Positions 47,074 through 55,105 are shown, counted from the first letter of the stretch. The stretch is 64,000 nt of DNA from Pseudahrensia aquimaris (GCF_042676045.1 NZ_JBHTJV010000006.1:1-64000), one strand, 5' to 3'. The notes: generated by a model not told the origin, from the sequence alone. A program made the numbers and translations.

Positions 47074-48350
47074 TGGAAAGGCTGGTTCGATCTCTGGGGT
47101 CCGTAAAGGGTCTGGGCACTGTTCCTGGCCTCATTGCGCTGGGTCTTTGGTCGTTGGCCATCGTGACGCTCTGGATCGACGGGAATTTTCCTGAATTCGC
47201 GAAAACAAAACCGTTTGAAGCATTTCATGCCGATTATGACACGGCGCAGACCTTTCTTTCGACAGTAGCGGCTGCGGCTATCACCACTCTTGGTTTGGTC
47301 TATTCCATCGTGCTGGTCGTCTTTACGACGGCGGCTGGCAATATCGGCCCACGCCTGTTGCAACGCTTCACGGGCGATAACGTCAACCAGTTCACGGCAG
47401 GTCTTTTTGGCGGCACTTTTCTTTTTGCGCTCACCGTTCTCCACCAAACGGATGCCACTTTCATTCCGGCATTTTCCATCGCGGTCACTTTTTTGCTTGC
47501 GGGCCTTTCCACACTGCAACTCATTTACTTCGTCCACACCGCCTCTCGCAGCGTGACCATTGACGAAGAAGTGGCTGAAATTGCCGACCAACTCGAAAGC
47601 GAAATCGAACGGCTGTTGGCACAAGAAGACGCCGAACGCTTTGATGGTGAATTGCCGGAAGTCTCCGATGAGGATCAGGCTATTCCGGTTGACGGGACCG
47701 GCTACATCGCTGCGATCAACTCCGAGAAGCTGGTTGAATTGTGCCGCAAGCATGACGTGTTTCTCTCTCTGCTGCACGAGCAAGGAGCTTTTGTCATCAA
47801 GGGCCAGCGGCTTGCTGTTTTGAACAGAGAACTATCGGAAAGCGACCGTGAGGAAATTGAGACGACGCTTTTTGAAGTGGTTGAATTGTCCTCCAGCCGT
47901 TCGCCGAACACGGACGTAGAGTTTGCAGTCAATTTGTTGATTGAAATCGCATTGCGGGCACTCTCACCCGGCATAAACGACACCTACACGGCGGTGGCCT
48001 GTATTGATCGTCTTTCATCCGCGCTTGCCAAGGCGGTGAAGCGTGGGTTGCGTGACCAGATCCGCACGGACGAAGATGATACACCGCGATTGCGCGTTCC
48101 GGGTTTGACAATCAATGATCTGATTAACGCTAGCTTTCACCCGCTCAGAAGGGCAAGCAAGGGCAATGTGTTGATGAGCAAGCACATCTTGCAAGCCTTG
48201 GGCCGGCTGTCTCAAATTGCCGAGGGCGGCGCTCGTGAAGTTTTGAACGAACACGCTGACCTGGTCATTCAAGGCGCTAAGAACGCCGACTTGCAAAAAG
48301 CCGATCTCGACTTTCTTGAGGGACGGCGCAAAGCGTTAATGGACAGTTGA
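47073..48350 (+). CDS. DUF2254 membrane protein
   Basis: 425 residues; its ATG overlaps the stop of the kinase homologue (TGATG), so translation is probably coupled. Seen: four hydrophobic segments in the first ~170 residues (including TFLSTVAAAAITTLGLVYSI), a long cytoplasmic region, and ALSPGINDTYTAVACIDRLSSAL, a conserved DUF2254 motif. Function not established. Its position on the phyR transcript suggests a stress-linked envelope role. Confidence 0.85.
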   Translation: MERLVRSLGSVKGLGTVPGLIALGLWSLAIVTLWIDGNFPEFAKTKPFEAFHADYDTAQTFLSTVAAAAITTLGLVYSIVLVVFTTAAGNIGPRLLQRFTGDNVNQFTAGLFGGTFLFALTVLHQTDATFIPAFSIAVTFLLAGLSTLQLIYFVHTASRSVTIDEEVAEIADQLESEIERLLAQEDAERFDGELPEVSDEDQAIPVDGTGYIAAINSEKLVELCRKHDVFLSLLHEQGAFVIKGQRLAVLNRELSESDREEIETTLFEVVELSSSRSPNTDVEFAVNLLIEIALRALSPGINDTYTAVACIDRLSSALAKAVKRGLRDQIRTDEDDTPRLRVPGLTINDLINASFHPLRRASKGNVLMSKHILQALGRLSQIAEGGAREVLNEHADLVIQGAKNADLQKADLDFLEGRRKALMDS

Positions 48351-48381
48351 GCGGCTAACGAACAAGCAAAAGGAGCCTGCT

Positions 48382-48531
48382 ATGAACGACCACAAAGACA
48401 ATGGTGAAAAGCACCAAGACGAAAACGAAACGAGACCGGGCCTGTGGGGTCCGGCCTCATGGTGGCGCATCGGCCTTGTGGTGTTGGCGATTTTGATTGT
48501 CGTGTTGTTGCTGCGCGGGCTCTTAGCCTGA
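48382..48531 (+). CDS. 49-residue membrane peptide at end of phyR transcript
   Basis: ATG with AAAGGAG 8 bp upstream. A charged N-terminus (MNDHKDNGEKHQDENETRPG), then WGPASWWRIG and one helix (LVVLAILIVVLLLRGLLA). Single-pass peptide, no family recognised. It starts 31 bp after the DUF2254 gene and overlaps tail to tail by 9 bp with the CsbD-like gene on the other strand. Confidence 0.7.
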   Translation: MNDHKDNGEKHQDENETRPGLWGPASWWRIGLVVLAILIVVLLLRGLLA

Positions 48532-48750
48532 TGCCCGCTTTTTCGCGGGACTGCGCTGACGCACGATCCACTCATAGACCTCTTTCTCGGCCTCGCTACG
48601 GCGTTTCCCATAGCGCTCAGCGACGCTGTCGATCAGTTGATCCATATCAGATTGCACGGCTTGGATATCGAGCCGTGTCAGCCGGCGCCATCTCTCGGCT
48701 GCTTCTTCAATAAGTTCAGGCCAAGCGACCTCGAATTCTTCAAACTGCAT
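48523..48750 (-). CDS. CsbD-like stress protein
   Basis: 75 residues from the ATG at 48750 (GGAG 6 bp upstream); the frame extends to 48792 without a ribosome site. Seen: WPELIEEAAERWRRLTRLDI, DMDQLIDSVAERYGKRRSEA and a C-terminal EKEVYEWI: the Trp-x2-Leu, Asp-Gln-Leu and Arg-Tyr-Gly positions of the CsbD family. Known: CsbD proteins are small, hydrophilic and induced in general stress. An EcfG-like promoter (48796-48820) lies upstream. Assignment is by pattern and not certain. Confidence 0.65.
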   Translation of the reverse strand: MQFEEFEVAWPELIEEAAERWRRLTRLDIQAVQSDMDQLIDSVAERYGKRRSEAEKEVYEWIVRQRSPAKKRASG

Positions 48751-48795
48751 CTTGGGCTCCCGACTAGGTGCTGTGTTTTTGGTGTTCATCAACCA

Positions 48796-48820
48796 AACGC
48801 GGAGATCACATTTTGGTTGC
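48796..48820 (-). promoter_or_regulatory. EcfG-like promoter of CsbD-like gene
   Basis: Minus strand: GCAAC (48820-48816, one mismatch to GGAAC), 16 bp, CGTT (48799-48796). Confidence 0.55.
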
Positions 48821-48842
48821 GCAAAAGTGCTGTTTTGAAAGC

Positions 48843-48876
48843 AAAAACCCCGAATTCCGCATCAGGGAATTCGAGG
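48843..48876 (-). terminator. Terminator of the 24-residue peptide gene
   Basis: A stem built on GAATTC (48852-48857 with 48867-48872), extended by C-G pairs on both sides, then five T on the minus strand (48847-48843). It lies 29 bp beyond the stop of the microprotein gene at 48906. Confidence 0.8.
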
Positions 48877-48905
48877 TCTCTTTTCACACTGAGTTGCGCA
48901 AAAGC

Positions 48906-48980
48906 TTAGGCGATGCCTAAGAAAGACAAGACCGCCAGAGCGACGACCACGACGCCGATGATATAGAAAACGTTGTGCAT
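48906..48980 (-). CDS. 24-residue single-helix membrane microprotein, EcfG-controlled
   Basis: MHNVFYIIGVVVVALAVL followed by SFLGIA and a stop: almost entirely one hydrophobic helix. Ribosome site AGGAGA is 5 bp upstream of the ATG. A consensus EcfG promoter (49014-49038) lies just upstream and a strong terminator (48843-48876) just downstream, so this is a complete, isolated transcription unit. No family recognised. Likely inserted in the inner membrane in stress; the role is unknown. Confidence 0.75.
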   Translation of the reverse strand: MHNVFYIIGVVVVALAVLSFLGIA

Positions 48981-49013
48981 GAGTTTCTCCTGTTGGGTGG
49001 CTTTCATTAACGA

Positions 49014-49038
49014 AACGCCTCATCCTTCAAGGAGTTCC
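49014..49038 (-). promoter_or_regulatory. Consensus EcfG promoter of the 24-residue peptide
   Basis: Minus strand: GGAAC (49038-49034), 16 bp, CGTT (49017-49014). It starts within the stop codon of the BrkB-family gene. Confidence 0.85.
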
Positions 49039-49997
49039 TAACTTTGTGCTGCGGACCGGTCAGCCACATATGCACCACGTTCGCCCATTGGCTTTTCAGG
49101 TCCATCGGTTGTGTCGCGGCGTGTTTGGTGTTCAAGTTCAGCATTTAATGTCGCGCCCAACGCTACAATCAGGGTCGAATAGTAAAGCCAGAGCATCATG
49201 ACAACCGCGACGGAGAGCGACCCAAACGTAGCGTCGAAATTGCCGAACGACTGGACGTAGAACGAAAACAGCCCGGATAGTAGAAGCCAAAGAACACAAG
49301 CAATCGCCGCACCGGGGGTGAGCCAGCGCCATTTAGCGTCCTCCCGGTCCGGCCCAACTTTGTACAACGCACCCAACAAGCCTGTAACAAGAACGCCCAA
49401 CAGTGGCCAACGCAGCCATACGGCCAACGTCTCGAAAAGGGTGGGGAACGGCATGGCGTCCACCAGAACTGGAATGGCGGCAATAGCGAAAAGGGCGATA
49501 ATGACAAATATGATGGCAACAAGCGTCATGCTGATCGACAAACCAGCGCTGGCGATAAAACCGCGTTCATCGGCTTCGCGATAGGCTTCATTGACGGTCG
49601 CAACAAGGGCATTGGTGCCACGTGAGCCGCTCCAAAGCGCAATGGCGAAAGATACCAGCAAGCCTATGCCAAGGCCTGTCTCCGGTCGCGCAAGCAAAGT
49701 CTGCAACCGCTCCATAATAACGTCATAGACGCTCGCCGGGAGAAATTGGCGCAACGGCTCCAGCTGGCTGACCAGTGAAGCAGGAGAGGCTACTATCCCG
49801 TACACCAAAACCATGCACGCCAGAATTGGGAAAATCGAAAGGAACGTGAAGAATGCCGCCCCCGCACACCGCAAAGAAGTGTCGGTTCTGCTGATTTTTT
49901 CATAGGTTCGCAACAAAATGGACTTCCAACCCGCCCAAGGTATCTGGTGCGGTTTGGCAGCATATTGCCCTATAGAACTCTCGGTCATCTGTTTCAT
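49038..49997 (-). CDS. YihY/BrkB-family membrane protein
   Basis: 319 residues. Seen: LRCAGAAFFTFLSIFPILACMV at residue ~40, six or so hydrophobic segments, SGSRGTNALVATVNEAYREADERGF in the middle, and a late MMLWLYYSTLIVALGATLNAEL, all typical of the YihY/BrkB (UPF0761) family. Known: once annotated as ribonuclease BN; now regarded as inner-membrane proteins of undefined function. The ATG overlaps the stop of the DUF3618 gene (ATGA), so both are coupled and read from the EcfG promoter at 50751-50775. Confidence 0.9.
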   Translation of the reverse strand: MKQMTESSIGQYAAKPHQIPWAGWKSILLRTYEKISRTDTSLRCAGAAFFTFLSIFPILACMVLVYGIVASPASLVSQLEPLRQFLPASVYDVIMERLQTLLARPETGLGIGLLVSFAIALWSGSRGTNALVATVNEAYREADERGFIASAGLSISMTLVAIIFVIIALFAIAAIPVLVDAMPFPTLFETLAVWLRWPLLGVLVTGLLGALYKVGPDREDAKWRWLTPGAAIACVLWLLLSGLFSFYVQSFGNFDATFGSLSVAVVMMLWLYYSTLIVALGATLNAELEHQTRRDTTDGPEKPMGERGAYVADRSAAQS

Positions 49998-50719
49998 CCG
50001 CGCGCAGACTTGGTGTTTTCACCCAGCACAGCAGTGGAACGCTCGATGGCGGCAACACTGGCTTTCGATGGCTTCGCTTTGTTGGCGGGTTTGCGCTTTG
50101 CGGAAGTCTTTTTGACTGGAGCCGCTTTCTTTGATGCCTGGCGCGGCGCTTGTTCGGCGTCCGCAATGTCATGCAATTCTTCGCTCGCTTCTAAGCGCGA
50201 CCTATTCGGGCGAGAGGCGAAAATTGACGAAACAGCTGCGCCAACCGCAACCGCCATCAGACCAGACGCGACAGGGTTGTCGGCCACCCAATCCACGACG
50301 CCTTCCGCCTTGCCACGCACCAGAGTTGGGCTGCGTTTGGCCGTGTTGCGAGCTTTGGCGCTGGTCTCAGCCAACACGTCTTTCGCGTTTTCCACTTTGG
50401 CGGAGAGCTTTGCCTTCTTTGCAGAGGCCTCGGCCTTTATCTGCTCCATGTCGGGCGTTGAAATGGTCTCTGCAAGGTTTGGTTTCCCGGTCAACAGACT
50501 TGCCAGTCCCGCTCCAAACAATAAGGCACCAAAGGGATTTTCTTTCGCTTTGCTGATTGCCGCTTCGGCGATTTGCGCGGGATCGCTGCTTTTGGAGCCA
50601 ATCGCCTGTTGGAAAAGCTCGCTGGGATTTAACTGGTGACTGAGAGAATTCAGCCGTGCATCAATGCGCTTTCGGGTCTGTTCAATTTGATCTTCAATCA
50701 TTTCGGGGCTGTGTGTCAT
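49994..50719 (-). CDS. DUF3618 protein with basic tail
   Basis: 241 residues. Seen: the DUF3618 start IEDQIEQTRKRIDARLNSLS, a glycine-rich segment (NPFGALLFGAGLASLLTG), a second hydrophobic segment NPVASGLMAVAVGAAVSSIF, and a Lys/Ala/Pro-rich tail (KKAAPVKKTSAKRKPANKA) that looks DNA- or surface-binding. Known: DUF3618 proteins in rhizobia were described as nutrient-deprivation-induced. Its promoter matches EcfG (50751-50775). Translationally coupled to the BrkB gene. Confidence 0.85.
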   Translation of the reverse strand: MTHSPEMIEDQIEQTRKRIDARLNSLSHQLNPSELFQQAIGSKSSDPAQIAEAAISKAKENPFGALLFGAGLASLLTGKPNLAETISTPDMEQIKAEASAKKAKLSAKVENAKDVLAETSAKARNTAKRSPTLVRGKAEGVVDWVADNPVASGLMAVAVGAAVSSIFASRPNRSRLEASEELHDIADAEQAPRQASKKAAPVKKTSAKRKPANKAKPSKASVAAIERSTAVLGENTKSARG

Positions 50720-50750
50720 TTTTCAACTCCATCGTTGTTCGTGAAAAACC

Positions 50751-50775
50751 AACGATGTGAGGAGGAATTTGTTCC
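50751..50775 (-). promoter_or_regulatory. EcfG-type promoter of DUF3618-brkB
   Basis: Minus strand: GGAAC (50775-50771), 16 bp, CGTT (50754-50751). Confidence 0.8.
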
Positions 50776-50787
50776 CGGATGAAGATG

Positions 50788-50822
50788 CAAAAATGCCCGC
50801 CAAGCGGTTCACATGGCGGGCA
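50788..50822 (-). terminator. Terminator of the PPOX-DUF2945 transcript
   Basis: Perfect 9-bp stem (TGCCCGCCA at 50794-50802 with TGGCGGGCA at 50814-50822) followed on the minus strand by five T. It lies 10 bp after the DUF2945 stop. Confidence 0.88.
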
Positions 50823-50831
50823 AAAAGAAGA

Positions 50832-51047
50832 TCAGGCTTTACGAACTTCTGAATGACTCTTCAGGACTTCATCGCCGTCATCTTGTTTGATGGAATAAGC
50901 GGGCTCGTCTTCGCTCGCTTCGCGGGTGACTTCAGTGCCTTTAATTGTGCGGGTGATCTTGGAGGTGTGAACGGTCTCAATCTTACCAACGCCTGTGCCG
51001 TCACCCCAATCCCATTCCACTTTGGTGCCTTCGGTATAACCTGCCAT
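50832..51047 (-). CDS. DUF2945 (HVA1-type) small protein
   Basis: 71 residues: YTEGTKVEWDWGDGTGVGKI, then TRTIKGTEVTREASEDEPAY and HSEVRKA, the DUF2945 pattern (Val-x-Trp..., Gly-Thr-x-Val-Thr-Arg..., Pro-Ala-Tyr). A small soluble beta-barrel-like protein of unknown function. It overlaps the stop of the PPOX-fold gene by one base, so they are co-translated. Confidence 0.88.
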   Translation of the reverse strand: MAGYTEGTKVEWDWGDGTGVGKIETVHTSKITRTIKGTEVTREASEDEPAYSIKQDDGDEVLKSHSEVRKA

Positions 51048-51532
51048 TACGAGGCCATATCGAGTTTGGCGTTGTCGCCCAAATCGGGGCCTTCGTCTGT
51101 GAAATAGGCTTTTGCAAAGGAATAGGCCATTGCGATGCTGCCTTTATCGTTGTCCCAAAATTCGGCCTGATCGGGTTTCACGGTGATCACGACGACATCT
51201 GCGGTCTTCGGATCGCCACCGAAAAAGACATCGCAATAGGGACCCCACATTTCGGTTATCAATCCGCGATCCGCAGACACTTCTCCGCGGCCTGAAATTG
51301 AGACGTATTGCATCGCGTCTTCGTTCACGAAATTCAACGCCAAGTCGCGGTCATGATGAAGCTCTTCGACTTTTGCCGAAGTCCGATCTGTGATGAAGCG
51401 GATCGTGCGCGCCTTTTTGTCAATATACGGTGCCATCGGGCGTGAGCGAAGTACGCCGTCATCAACTGTCGTCACCATGCAGGCTGTCGGTTTCGAAATC
51501 ATGTCCCAGAGTTTGTCGATATCTTTGCTCAT
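51047..51532 (-). CDS. Pyridoxamine 5'-phosphate oxidase-fold (general stress) protein
   Basis: 161 residues from the ATG at 51532 (AGGA upstream). Seen: LWDMISKPTACMVTTVDDGVLRSRPMAPYID, VEELHHDRDLALNFVNE, ISGRGEV and a C-terminal VKPDQAEFWDN block, the layout of the split-barrel general-stress FMN-binding group. Known: relatives bind FMN or F420 and act as small oxidoreductases; members are induced in general stress in several bacteria. An EcfG-like promoter (51572-51596) is upstream. Substrate unknown. Confidence 0.88.
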   Translation of the reverse strand: MSKDIDKLWDMISKPTACMVTTVDDGVLRSRPMAPYIDKKARTIRFITDRTSAKVEELHHDRDLALNFVNEDAMQYVSISGRGEVSADRGLITEMWGPYCDVFFGGDPKTADVVVITVKPDQAEFWDNDKGSIAMAYSFAKAYFTDEGPDLGDNAKLDMAS

Positions 51533-51571
51533 GCAAATTTCCTTCTCACTGTTGGTGTGTTTCAGTGAGGC

Positions 51572-51596
51572 AACCAATGGCGCGTGAAATGGTTCC
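51572..51596 (-). promoter_or_regulatory. EcfG-like promoter of PPOX gene (possibly bidirectional)
   Basis: Minus strand: GGAAC (51596-51592), 16 bp, GGTT (51575-51572). The plus strand of the same piece reads GCAAC (51570-51574), 16 bp, GGTT (51591-51594), a weaker match facing the DUF202 gene. Confidence 0.6.
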
Positions 51597-51630
51597 AATG
51601 CGTGCAACAAAACCGATTTAGAGGTCGCAG

Positions 51631-52023
51631 ATGGCGAATGAAGAGCGCGGCAGCGATGAAGACAAATCAAGCCAGGAACTGGCTGAAGATCGCACCGATT
51701 GGGCAGAAGACCGCACGGTCTTAGCAAACGAGCGCACGTTTGCTGGATGGATGCGCACCGGTATGGCAAGCCTTGGCATCGCAATTGCCATGCAAGCGAT
51801 TTTTGGCGAAGTAGAGCCCCGCTGGTTTGCGAAGGCAGGCGCGACGGTTTTCATCCTTGTTGGCTTGCTGATTTTCTATGCTGGTTGGAAAAATGCAAAA
51901 GCGATGGTTGCACGCCTCGACGCCCACACCGCCGAACCTGTCTCGCGGTCGCACTTAAGTGTGGTGGCTGGAATGATGGCCCTAGGCAGCATTATCGCTG
52001 GGATTGTGCTCTGGATGATTTGA
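51631..52023 (+). CDS. DUF202 (YidH-like) membrane protein
   Basis: 130 residues. Seen: a charged N-terminus, then DWAEDRTVLANERTFAGWMRTGMASLGI, the signature of DUF202, and three hydrophobic segments. Function unknown; YidH in E. coli is a stress-affected inner-membrane protein. It is divergent from the PPOX gene and may share its promoter region. Confidence 0.9.
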   Translation: MANEERGSDEDKSSQELAEDRTDWAEDRTVLANERTFAGWMRTGMASLGIAIAMQAIFGEVEPRWFAKAGATVFILVGLLIFYAGWKNAKAMVARLDAHTAEPVSRSHLSVVAGMMALGSIIAGIVLWMI

Positions 52024-52103
52024 TGACCTGAGCCTGTGTCGGCGGGAACCAAATCCCCCGTTGTTCTCTTTCCATAGCAGACAGGAAAGGACGAAAAAGA
52101 TTC

Positions 52104-52448
52104 ATGAGCAGTTCAAAATCTAGGGAAACGATCTGGAACGAATGGCGCGACTTGGTGAATATGGCGCCACAGGAACTTCAGGATTGGTTGGAAACGGATG
52201 AATCCAAATCAGTCGGCGCAGATGCCGGTGACGGCGAATCCAAAGGTCATAAATCGGGTCGTCGTATCCTAAAGATCAAACGCACAAACAAAGACGAGCT
52301 GTCTGACGATCAATATGATCACATGGCTGAAGTCGTTGGTTACATCAAACGACATCTATCACAAGGTGGGCCAGAGGAAGATGTAAAGACATCAAACTGG
52401 CGCTATTCGCTTATGAACTGGGGCCATGACCCATTGAAAGACGACTAG
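52104..52448 (+). CDS. DUF3140 protein
   Basis: 114 residues. Seen: IWNEWRDLVNMAPQELQDWL near the start and ILKIKRTNKDELSDDQYDHM with VVGYIKRHL and NWRYSLMNWGHDP at the end, all DUF3140 hallmarks. Predicted soluble and charged; function unknown. A GGAAC element lies upstream at 52045 but without a correctly spaced CGTT, so promoter type is open. A terminator follows at 52479. Confidence 0.88.
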   Translation: MSSSKSRETIWNEWRDLVNMAPQELQDWLETDESKSVGADAGDGESKGHKSGRRILKIKRTNKDELSDDQYDHMAEVVGYIKRHLSQGGPEEDVKTSNWRYSLMNWGHDPLKDD

Positions 52449-52478
52449 CGGTATTGGCCAGTTTCAGAAATTCTGTTT

Positions 52479-52508
52479 GGGCTGTTTCTTAGAGGAGCAG
52501 CCCTTTTT
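52479..52508 (+). terminator. Terminator after DUF3140 gene
   Basis: GGGCTG (52479-52484) pairs with CAGCCC (52498-52503), followed by TTTTT (52504-52508). Confidence 0.75.
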
Positions 52509-52600
52509 CATTTCTGCTGTCGTTCAAAAACATGATCCATATGAACAGAATGACTAAGCCATTCCGCGACCAGATTGGGCAGCTTTAAGCTCTGGCGAGT

Positions 52601-53953
52601 TTATCCTGCCGCCTCTTCGCCGTTTTTACGCAACCACCACAGCGAATAGAATCCCACCGCCGCTCCAGCGATCGTGTTGGCAATTGCGATGGCGCTGAAA
52701 ACGCTTTGCGAACCGCTCAGCAGTGACGCGGCATAGGAGAGGGGAATGTAAAATAGGGCAGTGCGGGTCAGATACATGCCAAGGCCGGTGAATGGTTTGC
52801 CAAGGGAATTGTATCCCCCAGCCGCGACAATCACCCAGCCATAGCCCCACACACTCAGTGGAACGATGTGAAGATAAGATGCAGCAGCCCGCATGACTTC
52901 TGGGTCGCTGGAAAACAGTCCAATAACGCTCTCAGCGAAGAACTGGAACACCACTGCCAAAAGCAAAGCCCAGCCAAAGCAAACAGCAAAACTTATTTTC
53001 AGCGCGCTGCGGACACGCTCCACTTTTGCGGCACCCCAGTTCTGTCCAGCGACAGGTCCAATCGCTGACGACAAGGCAAGCATCGGTATGACGGCAAGGC
53101 TCTCAATGCGCGTTGCCACGCCGAAGCCAGCGACCACTGCTTCGCCGTAGATTGCGACAATGCCGGTGACGACAGTGATGCCCAACGGGTTGGTCGCGTT
53201 TCCAAAGGCTGCGGGCAGTCCAATAGACAAAACCTGCCTCCAGGACTTTACCAGTTCTTCTATCGTTGGTTTGGCAAAGGCCACCATTTCTTCTCGATAG
53301 ACGATGAGCCACAGGCCTAAGAACAATGTGAACACGCGCGCGATCAGCGTGCCCCACGCCGCGCCCTCGATATTTAGCGCAGGAATCGGACCCCATCCGA
53401 AAATGAACGCCGGTGTTATCGCGATGTTAATGATGGCGGAAGCCACCATTATCGCACTTGGCCAAAAGGAATTTCCTACCGCACGCACAATCGCATTGGC
53501 GACCATCGGGATGATGAGAAACGGCATCGAAAGATACCAGATCTGCATATAACGCACGATCATATCAAGCACGTCACCTTCGGCGCCAAGTAGCGAAAAC
53601 AACGGCTTGATCGTCAGATATCCGGTAACAGTGATGAGCACGACCACCACGAGCGCAAGCCCAAGACTGTCAGTTGAAAGTCGCTTTGCCTCGCTAGTAT
53701 CGGATGAGCCAATTGCCCGCGCAACAACGGAAGATGCGCCTGCGCTCAACCCGATAGCGAGGCTCGTAATCGTTAGCGATGCGGGGGCAATAAAGGATAA
53801 GGCTGCCAAAGGAGCCGTACCCAATTTGCCCACATAATATGTGTCGACAACAGAAACGGAGATCGCCGCCAGGATGCCAAACACCATTGGCCCGGCAATA
53901 ATCAGAAGACTGCGCCAAACAGGGCCGGTGGTTAGGTCGCGAGAGTCGCTCAA
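52601..53953 (-). CDS. MATE-family efflux transporter
   Basis: 450 residues. Seen: twelve hydrophobic segments in two similar halves; VWRSLLIIAGPMVFGILAAISVSVVDTYYVG at the N-terminus and PVAGQNWGAAKVERVRSALK in the second half, both conserved in MATE proteins. Known: MATE carriers expel cationic drugs, dyes or metabolites using Na+ or H+ gradients. It is divergent from the EcfG-controlled gene at 54122 (its own control is not evident). Substrate unknown. Confidence 0.92.
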   Translation of the reverse strand: MSDSRDLTTGPVWRSLLIIAGPMVFGILAAISVSVVDTYYVGKLGTAPLAALSFIAPASLTITSLAIGLSAGASSVVARAIGSSDTSEAKRLSTDSLGLALVVVVLITVTGYLTIKPLFSLLGAEGDVLDMIVRYMQIWYLSMPFLIIPMVANAIVRAVGNSFWPSAIMVASAIINIAITPAFIFGWGPIPALNIEGAAWGTLIARVFTLFLGLWLIVYREEMVAFAKPTIEELVKSWRQVLSIGLPAAFGNATNPLGITVVTGIVAIYGEAVVAGFGVATRIESLAVIPMLALSSAIGPVAGQNWGAAKVERVRSALKISFAVCFGWALLLAVVFQFFAESVIGLFSSDPEVMRAAASYLHIVPLSVWGYGWVIVAAGGYNSLGKPFTGLGMYLTRTALFYIPLSYAASLLSGSQSVFSAIAIANTIAGAAVGFYSLWWLRKNGEEAAG

Positions 53954-54062
53954 TGCGCTGTTCCGTGTTCAGGGATCGCGCCAAGAGCGCCAGACCGATG
54001 GCAACGCACAAATAGGAAGCATCGTTCCACGGCTTTCTGCGGATATTGAAAAACTGTCTTTT

Positions 54063-54087
54063 GGAACGAAATGCAAAATCTTGCGTT
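54063..54087 (+). promoter_or_regulatory. Consensus EcfG promoter
   Basis: GGAAC (54063-54067), 16 bp, CGTT (54084-54087), 34 bp upstream of the gene at 54122. Confidence 0.85.
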
Positions 54088-54121
54088 GTGTCGGTGAAGT
54101 TCAACAACGCAGGAGACAATC

Positions 54122-54673
54122 ATGCCCAGCACAGAATCAAACAACGAACAAAAAGCCGTTCTTGCTAGTCTCAACGGCGCTGCGTCGCCGGAGAAGGCAG
54201 AAAAGTCGGTGAAGGCAAAAAATGCCATAGGGAAAGCGAAGACGAAAGCGAAATCAGCGGCCAAGATGGCGAAGAAAAATGCTGAGCGAACGACGAAGCG
54301 CGTCGCAAGCAAAGTTAGCGGTGGGGCGGAGGACATCGCAGAGAGTGCCGTCAGCGCTACCAGCGACCAGGCGCAGCAAATTGCTTCAACAGGCATTGAC
54401 CGTACAGAGCATTTCTTCAGCTCCATAAGTCGTGCAACTGAAGCTGCCGCGCACTCTTTGGACAACGATGGCATGCCCCGTGCAGCCGCCTATGTGAATG
54501 CCGCCGCTAATGGCATGAAAAACGCGGCATCTGAAGTTGACGGCATAGATCCCGGCCGGATTGGCCAACGGGCGGAGAGTATCGTTCGCCAAAATCCTAT
54601 TCTGACGATGGGCGTTCTGGCGCTTGCTGGCTTCGCAATCGCAGGCATCGTAAAAAACAAAAGCAACGCCTAA
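54122..54673 (+). CDS. Ala/Lys-rich stress protein with C-terminal membrane helix
   Basis: 183 residues. Seen: a strongly basic N-terminal half (KSVKAKNAIGKAKTKAKSAA and following KKNAERTTKR) that resembles histone-like or LEA-like sequence, a helical middle, and a C-terminal hydrophobic segment (PILTMGVLALAGFAIAGIV) resembling the anchor of ElaB/YqjD-type proteins. No exact family recognised. It has a consensus EcfG promoter and is followed after 18 bp by the holin-like gene. Inferred: membrane-anchored, DNA- or ribosome-binding stress protein. Confidence 0.75.
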   Translation: MPSTESNNEQKAVLASLNGAASPEKAEKSVKAKNAIGKAKTKAKSAAKMAKKNAERTTKRVASKVSGGAEDIAESAVSATSDQAQQIASTGIDRTEHFFSSISRATEAAAHSLDNDGMPRAAAYVNAAANGMKNAASEVDGIDPGRIGQRAESIVRQNPILTMGVLALAGFAIAGIVKNKSNA

Positions 54674-54691
54674 GGCTCGCGGGAGCAGAGA

Positions 54692-55075
54692 ATGACAAAG
54701 AATTTGAACACAATGGTCGAGACGGTTCGGGAACTCTTTCAGGATTCAACGCTTCTTGTGCGTCAGGAAATTCAGCTGGCAAAAGCTGAGGCTGCCGAAA
54801 AAGCTGAGCAGGTGAAATTGGGCGTAGCTGAAATTGCGGCAGGAGGGATTATCGCGTTGGTTGCGCTGATTGTCCTTACGCAAGCCTTGGTCGTCGCCCT
54901 AGCCAATTTTATGCCTGGTTCCTTGGCGGCCCTTTTGGTTGGCGTGTCACTGGCGCTTGTCGCTTGGCTATGCATTTCACGCGGGCAGAGAAATTTGAGC
55001 AGTGAAAACCTCGCACCGCGCCGTACCACGCGCTCGGTAAGAGAGACTGCCAATCGCGTGACCGAAGCGGTCTAG
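54692..55075 (+). CDS. Phage_holin_3_6-type membrane protein
   Basis: 127 residues. Seen: an amphipathic N-terminus (LFQDSTLLVRQEIQLAKAEA), then two hydrophobic segments (GGIIALVALIVLTQALVVAL and SLAALLVGVSLALVAWLCI), the layout of the Phage_holin_3_6/YqjE group, which are mostly housekeeping envelope proteins rather than lysis holins. Co-transcribed with the preceding gene from the EcfG promoter. A terminator follows at 55106. Confidence 0.85.
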   Translation: MTKNLNTMVETVRELFQDSTLLVRQEIQLAKAEAAEKAEQVKLGVAEIAAGGIIALVALIVLTQALVVALANFMPGSLAALLVGVSLALVAWLCISRGQRNLSSENLAPRRTTRSVRETANRVTEAV

Positions 55076-55105
55076 CCCAATCAATCCAATTGCTCTTTAC
55101 CAAGT

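Noticed and set aside
52045..52069. GGAAC upstream of the DUF3140 gene as an EcfG promoter
   Set aside because: The GTT words lie only 9-13 bp away, too close for the EcfG spacing; the correct position reads CTCT.
54692..55075. Holin-like gene as sign of a prophage
   Set aside because: No phage genes are nearby; the Phage_holin_3_6 group is mostly chromosomal and here has an EcfG-driven partner.
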